9,020 nucleotides of DNA from Firmicutes bacterium CAG:534 (lineage in GTDB: Bacteria; Bacillota; Clostridia; Lachnospirales; Lachnospiraceae), in the NCBI GenBank assembly GCA_000436115.1, contig FR894499.1, forward strand, positions 7,135-16,154, given 5' to 3'. Below are positions 6,664-9,020 of the stretch, piece by piece. Position 1 is the stretch's first letter. Every line of letters starts with the position of its first letter. The position numbers were made by a program, and so were the translations under genes. Below the pieces are notes generated by a model, which was given only the letters and a program-made list of their open reading frames with translations, was not told where the DNA came from and ran no database searches.

Positions 6664-7305
6664 ATGAAGATTATTATGCTTGGCGCTCCTGGTGCCGGAA
6701 AAGGCACACAGGCCAAAATGATCGCAGAAAAATACAGTGTTCCTCATGTTTCTACCGGTGATATTTTCAGAGCAAATATCAAAAACGGTACAGAACTTGG
6801 CAAGGAAGCTAAAAAATATATGGATCAGGGACTTCTGGTTCCTGATGAGCTTACGGTTAAGATCCTTTTAGACAGAGTTGCACAGGACGACTGCAAGAAT
6901 GGTTATGTGCTGGATGGTTTCCCGAGAACGATCCCTCAGGCCCAGGTGCTTGATAAGGCGCTTTCAGAGCTGGATGACGCCATCGATTATGCCATCAACG
7001 TAGATGTTCCTGATGAAAATATCATCAGAAGAATGGGCGGCAGACGCGCATGCCTTACCTGCGGCGCTACCTACCATGTTGAGCATATTCCTCCCAAGAA
7101 GGAAGGGATCTGCGATGCCTGCGGAAGCGAGCTGGTGCTTCGTGATGATGATAAGCCCGAAACCGTAAAGAACCGTCTGGATGTTTATCATAAGCAGACA
7201 CAGCCCCTCATTGATTTTTATGAGGCAAAGGGGATCTTAAAGAGCGTAGACGGCACTGTTCCCATGGAAGATGTTTTTGCTGCAATCACAGAAATTCTGG
7301 GTTAA
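6664..7305 (+). CDS. adk: Adenylate kinase, zinc-LID long form
   Basis: This cytosolic enzyme catalyses ATP + AMP to 2 ADP and so balances the adenylate pool. The product is 213 residues, typical of the long bacterial form. The P-loop GAPGAGKGT lies at 7-15, the AMP-binding segment STGDIFR at 30-36, and GYVLDGFPRT at 80-89. The LID has four cysteines, Cys130, Cys133, Cys150 and Cys153 (CLTC and CDAC), which form a structural zinc site as in many Gram-positives. The NRLDVYHKQTQPLIDFY block completes the active site. It lies downstream of secY and upstream of map, the standard Firmicute order. Transcription must pass the 6604-6645 hairpin unless a promoter that I do not see lies in the gap. Confidence 0.98.
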   Translation: MKIIMLGAPGAGKGTQAKMIAEKYSVPHVSTGDIFRANIKNGTELGKEAKKYMDQGLLVPDELTVKILLDRVAQDDCKNGYVLDGFPRTIPQAQVLDKALSELDDAIDYAINVDVPDENIIRRMGGRRACLTCGATYHVEHIPPKKEGICDACGSELVLRDDDKPETVKNRLDVYHKQTQPLIDFYEAKGILKSVDGTVPMEDVFAAITEILG

Positions 7306-7325
7306 GCAGGAAGGCAAGGTTTAAG

Positions 7326-8111
7326 GTGGCTGTCACAATTAAATCCCAACATGAAATTGAACTCATGCGTGAATCCTGCAAGATCCTTGCAGAGGTTCAC
7401 GCAAAGCTTGGAGAAATGATAGAGCCCGGAATTTCCACATGGGATATCGATGCCATGGGGGAAAAGCTGATACGCAGCTATGGATGTGTGCCTAATTTCC
7501 TCAATTATAATGGGTACCCGGCATCTATTTGTGTTTCTGTCAATGATGAGGTGGTCCATGGAATTCCTTCCAAAGAAAGAATTCTGATGGAAGGCGATAT
7601 TGTAAGCCTGGATGCAGGACTGATCTATAAAGGCTATCACTCTGATGCGGCAAGAACCTATCCCGTAGGGGAGGTAAGCCAGGAAGCAAAACAGCTGATT
7701 GAGGTTACAAGGCAAAGCTTTTTTGAAGGAATAAAGCATGCCAGGGCTGGGGCGCATCTTCATGACATTTCCAATGCCATTGACGCTTACTGCTCCAAAT
7801 TTGGCTATGGCGTGGTCAGAGACCTGGTAGGCCACGGGATCGGAACCAGTCTTCACGAAGATCCACAGATCCCCAACTTCAGACAATGGAGAAAAGGAAT
7901 CAGGTTGCAGCCTGGAATGACCCTGGCCATAGAGCCCATGATCACCCTTGGAACCTATAAGGTGGGCTGGCTGGACGACGACTGGACCGTAGTGACTATG
8001 GACGGTTCCCCGGCGGCACATTATGAGAATACCATTCTGATCACAGAAGGAGAACCGGAGATCCTCACACTTCTTCCCGGAGGAGAGGGGAAAGACGAGG
8101 CGATAGGATGA
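7326..8111 (+). CDS. map: Type I methionine aminopeptidase (GTG start)
   Basis: This metalloenzyme removes the initiator Met from nascent proteins. The product is 261 residues, without the N-terminal extension seen in some homologues, so it is type Ia-like. The five metal ligands are visible: Asp96 and Asp107 (in SLDAG and GYHSDAART), His170 (VGHGIG), Glu203 (AIEPM) and Glu234 (HYENTI). His78 (VVHGI) and His177 (LHEDP) match the substrate-binding histidines. The start is GTG at 7326, giving MAVTIKSQHEIELMRESCKI, with weak AAGG motifs upstream. Its TGA overlaps the next gene's ATG by four bases. The Adk-Map pair between SecY and IF1 is common in Gram-positives. Confidence 0.97.
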   Translation: MAVTIKSQHEIELMRESCKILAEVHAKLGEMIEPGISTWDIDAMGEKLIRSYGCVPNFLNYNGYPASICVSVNDEVVHGIPSKERILMEGDIVSLDAGLIYKGYHSDAARTYPVGEVSQEAKQLIEVTRQSFFEGIKHARAGAHLHDISNAIDAYCSKFGYGVVRDLVGHGIGTSLHEDPQIPNFRQWRKGIRLQPGMTLAIEPMITLGTYKVGWLDDDWTVVTMDGSPAAHYENTILITEGEPEILTLLPGGEGKDEAIG

Positions 8112-8380
8112 TCGGGATGTTTGCCATATCAAAAGCAGGACATGATAAAGGACGCATGTATCTGGTGGTGGGGCAGGAAAAGGATCTTGTGCTCCTTGCA
8201 GATGGAAAAACAAGAACCATGGAAAATCCAAAGCGCAAGAAGACAAAGCATATACAGATCATAAAAAAGGATCCGGAAGCTTTCCTGTCAGAAAAGCTTC
8301 AAAATCATCATATGATATATAATGAAGAAATCAAACTGGCCATTAAAAAGAGAATGAATAAGGAGGCAACACATGTCTAA
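8108..8380 (+). CDS. KOW-domain RNA-binding protein, L14e/L6e/L27e-like
   Basis: The product is a 90-residue basic protein. The N-terminal half (about 4-52) reads as a KOW/SH3-like barrel: FAISKAGHDKGRMYLVVG, then a DLVLLADGKTRTMENP strand pair, then KRKKTKHIQII. This is the pattern of small bacterial proteins related to archaeal/eukaryotic L14e/L6e/L27e. The C-terminal half is helical and rich in lysine. Such a gene sits between map and infA in many Firmicutes (B. subtilis ybzG is, as I recall, the positional match). The exact role is not established; binding to rRNA or another RNA is inferred from fold and context. It overlaps map by 4 bases (ATGA) and infA by 8 bases, so it is tightly coupled to both. 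GAGG at 8097-8100 is a plausible ribosome-binding site. Confidence 0.85.
   Translation: MIGMFAISKAGHDKGRMYLVVGQEKDLVLLADGKTRTMENPKRKKTKHIQIIKKDPEAFLSEKLQNHHMIYNEEIKLAIKKRMNKEATHV
8276..8300 (+). other. 8-bp inverted repeat within the KOW gene
   Basis: GAAGCTTT at 8276-8283 is the exact reverse complement of AAAGCTTC at 8293-8300, with a 9-base loop. It is intragenic and has no T-tract. It may be only a by-product of codon choice. Confidence 0.4.
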
Positions 8381-8591
8381 GGCTGACGTAATTGAAATTG
8401 AAGGAACTGTAGTAGAAAAACTGCCGAACACCATGTTCCAGGTTGAGCTGGAAAACGGACACAGGGTGCTGGCACACATCAGCGGAAAGCTGAGACAGAA
8501 TTTTATCCGAATTCTTCCCGGCGACAAGGTAACCTTGGAATTATCTCCCTATGATCTGAGCAAGGGAAGGATCATTTGGAGAGATAAATAA
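8373..8591 (+). CDS. infA: Translation initiation factor IF-1
   Basis: IF-1 is a one-domain S1/OB-fold factor that blocks the 30S A site during initiation, with IF-2 and IF-3. The product is 72 residues, the standard length. Conserved blocks are DVIEIEGTVVEKLPNTMFQV (5-24), GHRVLAHISGKLRQNFIRI (29-47), and PGDKVTLELSPYDLSKGRI (49-67), ending in IIWRDK. The ATG follows AAGGAGG at 8360-8366, inside the end of the upstream KOW gene (8-base overlap). infA comes immediately before the promoter-bearing gap to rpmJ. Confidence 0.98.
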   Translation: MSKADVIEIEGTVVEKLPNTMFQVELENGHRVLAHISGKLRQNFIRILPGDKVTLELSPYDLSKGRIIWRDK

Positions 8592-8592
8592 A

Positions 8593-8615
8593 AGTCTTGC
8601 GTAAGTGGCAGGACT
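8593..8615 (+). other. Inverted repeat overlapping the -35 region before rpmJ
   Basis: AGTCTTGC (8593-8600) and GCAGGACT (8608-8615) are complementary over 8 positions with one T-G mismatch (a G-U pair in RNA), around a 7-base spacer. The left arm covers the first four bases of the proposed -35 box and the right arm fills the spacer. It could be an operator for a dimeric regulator or a hairpin in read-through mRNA from infA. Confidence 0.55.
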
Positions 8616-8625
8616 ATGATATAAT
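8597..8625 (+). promoter_or_regulatory. Sigma-A-type promoter with extended -10, upstream of rpmJ
   Basis: The -35 is TTGCGT (8597-8602) and the -10 is a perfect TATAAT (8620-8625), with an exact 17-base spacer. A TG one base before the -10 (8617-8618) makes it an extended -10. Transcription would start near 8631-8634 and give a leader of about 25-28 bases to the rpmJ ATG. It probably provides separate transcription of rpmJ and the alpha-operon genes beyond the window (rpsM onward). It is the only promoter in the window I consider convincing. Confidence 0.75.
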
Positions 8626-8658
8626 GTAAAACGGTCTTTTTTGAAAGGAGGGTTTAAC

Positions 8659-8772
8659 ATGAAGGTTAGATCATCAGTAAAACCGATTTGCGAAAAGTGC
8701 AAAGTTATTAAGAGAAAAGGACGTATCAGAATTATCTGTGAGAATCCTAAGCACAAGCAGAGACAAGGATAA
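8659..8772 (+). CDS. rpmJ: 50S ribosomal protein L36, zinc-binding form
   Basis: L36 is the smallest 50S protein and binds 23S rRNA near L6 and the GTPase centre. The product is 37 residues, the standard length, starting MKVRSSVKPICEKCK and ending NPKHKQRQG. The zinc ligands Cys11, Cys14, Cys27 and His32 are all present, so this is the C+ zinc form. The ATG follows AAAGGAGGG at 8644-8652. It is separated from infA by 67 bases that carry a strong promoter. At least 248 bases follow without rpsM, which normally comes shortly after rpmJ. Confidence 0.97.
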   Translation: MKVRSSVKPICEKCKVIKRKGRIRIICENPKHKQRQG

Positions 8773-8785
8773 TCCACCGCCTATT

Positions 8786-8826
8786 TGAAAGCGGCAGGGT
8801 TCTTGTCTGATTAGTATGAAAGCGGC
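8786..8826 (+). repeat. 10-bp direct repeat TGAAAGCGGC, two copies
   Basis: Identical copies lie at 8786-8795 and 8817-8826, exactly 31 bases apart. The CCGC at 8777-8780 can pair with the GCGG in either copy (8791-8794 or 8822-8825), which gives two alternative foldings. The repeat is certain; its meaning is not. Confidence 0.6.
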
Positions 8827-8828
8827 TG

Positions 8829-8864
8829 CAGTGCAGCAGAAGCTGTACTGATTTTATATATAAT
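8829..8864 (+). terminator. Terminator-like hairpin after rpmJ
   Basis: CAGTGCAGC (8829-8837) pairs with GCTGTACTG (8842-8850) around the loop AGAA. There are nine consecutive pairs, one of them G-U. ATTTTATATATAAT follows directly, which is T-rich but interrupted by A. It would work as a weak intrinsic terminator or attenuator between rpmJ and rpsM. An overlapping stem, GCTGC (8825-8829) with GCAGC (8833-8837), excludes it and could act as an anti-terminator. Confidence 0.4.
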
Positions 8865-8915
8865 CGTTTGACGGAGCCTTAGAGATTACTTCTTGATTCG
8901 TGTTTATCGCGTAAG

Positions 8916-8952
8916 ATCGGGAAATCCGATTGGGCAGAAGACCGCCCCAATC
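8916..8952 (+). other. Two overlapping, mutually exclusive stems
   Basis: Stem 1 pairs ATCGG (8916-8920) with CCGAT (8926-8930). Stem 2 pairs GATTGGG (8928-8934) with CCCAATC (8946-8952), seven perfect pairs around an 11-base loop. Bases 8928-8930 are needed by both, so only one can form at a time. AATC of stem 2 (8949-8952) is also part of AATCAA (8949-8954), complementary to TTGATT at 8893-8898. Confidence 0.5.
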
Positions 8953-8986
8953 AATTAGTTATCAGCACATCTACTGTGCAGAAAAA

Positions 8987-9011
8987 ATGCAGAAGCATAC
9001 GCTGGCTGCAT
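8987..9011 (+). other. Hairpin near the window end, ahead of the expected rpsM
   Basis: ATGCAG (8987-8992) pairs with CTGCAT (9006-9011). Inside it, AGC (8994-8996) pairs with GCT (9001-9003) around an ATAC loop, separated by a small asymmetric internal loop. No T-tract follows; purine-rich sequence follows instead (GAAAGAGAA). It may lie close to the rpsM ribosome-binding site beyond the window. Confidence 0.45.
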
Positions 9012-9020
9012 GAAAGAGAA

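Larger units (their letters stand above)
8773..9020 (+). promoter_or_regulatory. Gene-free region after rpmJ, candidate structured leader of rpsM
   Basis: These 248 bases hold no recognisable gene, and no rpsM N-terminus appears before the window ends. They hold several short complementary segments: 8829-8850 (terminator-like), 8916-8930 competing with 8928-8952, and 8987-9011, plus a 10-bp direct repeat. The density of paired segments and of mutually exclusive stems resembles a 5' leader that regulates a ribosomal-protein operon. In E. coli, S4 controls the alpha operon at the rpsM leader. No sequence match to that RNA is claimed here. Confidence 0.45.

Noticed and set aside
7302..8246. A long antisense open frame (about 314 codons) on the - strand opposite map and the KOW gene
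   Set aside because: It lies wholly over genes with clear family identity. Its translation resembles no family I recognise and shows no plausible domain, and I see no promoter for it. It is a by-product of codon use in map.
8859..8864. TATAAT at 8859-8864 as a second promoter before rpsM
   Set aside because: No acceptable -35 box lies 16-18 bases upstream (the sequence there is the hairpin GCAGAA region), and there is no extended TG. It is more simply the T/A-rich tail of the hairpin.
1..9020. Mobile elements, CRISPR arrays, tRNA or rRNA genes, defence or biosynthetic islands
   Set aside because: I looked for repeats, integrase/transposase signatures and RNA-gene shapes and saw none. The region is a conserved housekeeping cluster.

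Overview
This window is a long stretch of the S10-spc-alpha ribosomal-protein supercluster, all on the + strand, from a low-to-moderate-GC Firmicute. I infer family Lachnospiraceae (class Clostridia). The reasons are the gene order (secY-adk-map-KOW gene-infA-rpmJ), the zinc-binding short S14, and family-typical sequence variants in L15, S5, S17, SecY and IF1. The assignment rests on recalled family sequences, not on a search.

Layout: the window opens inside the 3' end of rpsC and runs through rplP, rpmC, rpsQ, rplN, rplX, rplE, rpsZ (S14), rpsH, rplF, rplR, rpsE, rpmD, rplO and secY (to 6597). A 19-bp RNA-like hairpin follows secY. Then come adk, map, a small KOW-domain RNA-binding protein gene, infA and rpmJ (to 8772). 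The last 248 bases (8773-9020) hold no recognisable gene. rpsM, the expected next gene, has not started by the window end.

The genes supply the large and small ribosomal subunits, the SecYEG membrane channel, nucleotide homeostasis (Adk), N-terminal Met removal (Map) and translation initiation (IF1). Spacing is tight, with stop/start overlaps at rpsC-rplP, rplP-rpmC, rplO-secY, map-KOW and KOW-infA, which indicates operonic transcription and translational coupling. Starts are mixed: GTG for rpsQ, rplE and map, and TTG for rplO.

The protein-coding content is conventional. The parts worth a second look are non-coding: (1) the long hairpin between secY and adk; (2) a near-consensus extended -10 promoter between infA and rpmJ, with an inverted repeat over its -35; (3) the unusually long rpmJ-to-rpsM region, which contains a terminator-like hairpin, overlapping alternative stems and a 10-bp direct repeat. 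Region (3) looks like a structured leader or attenuator for the downstream alpha-operon genes. It is the best candidate here for an undescribed regulatory RNA, but all structures were read by eye and remain unproven.
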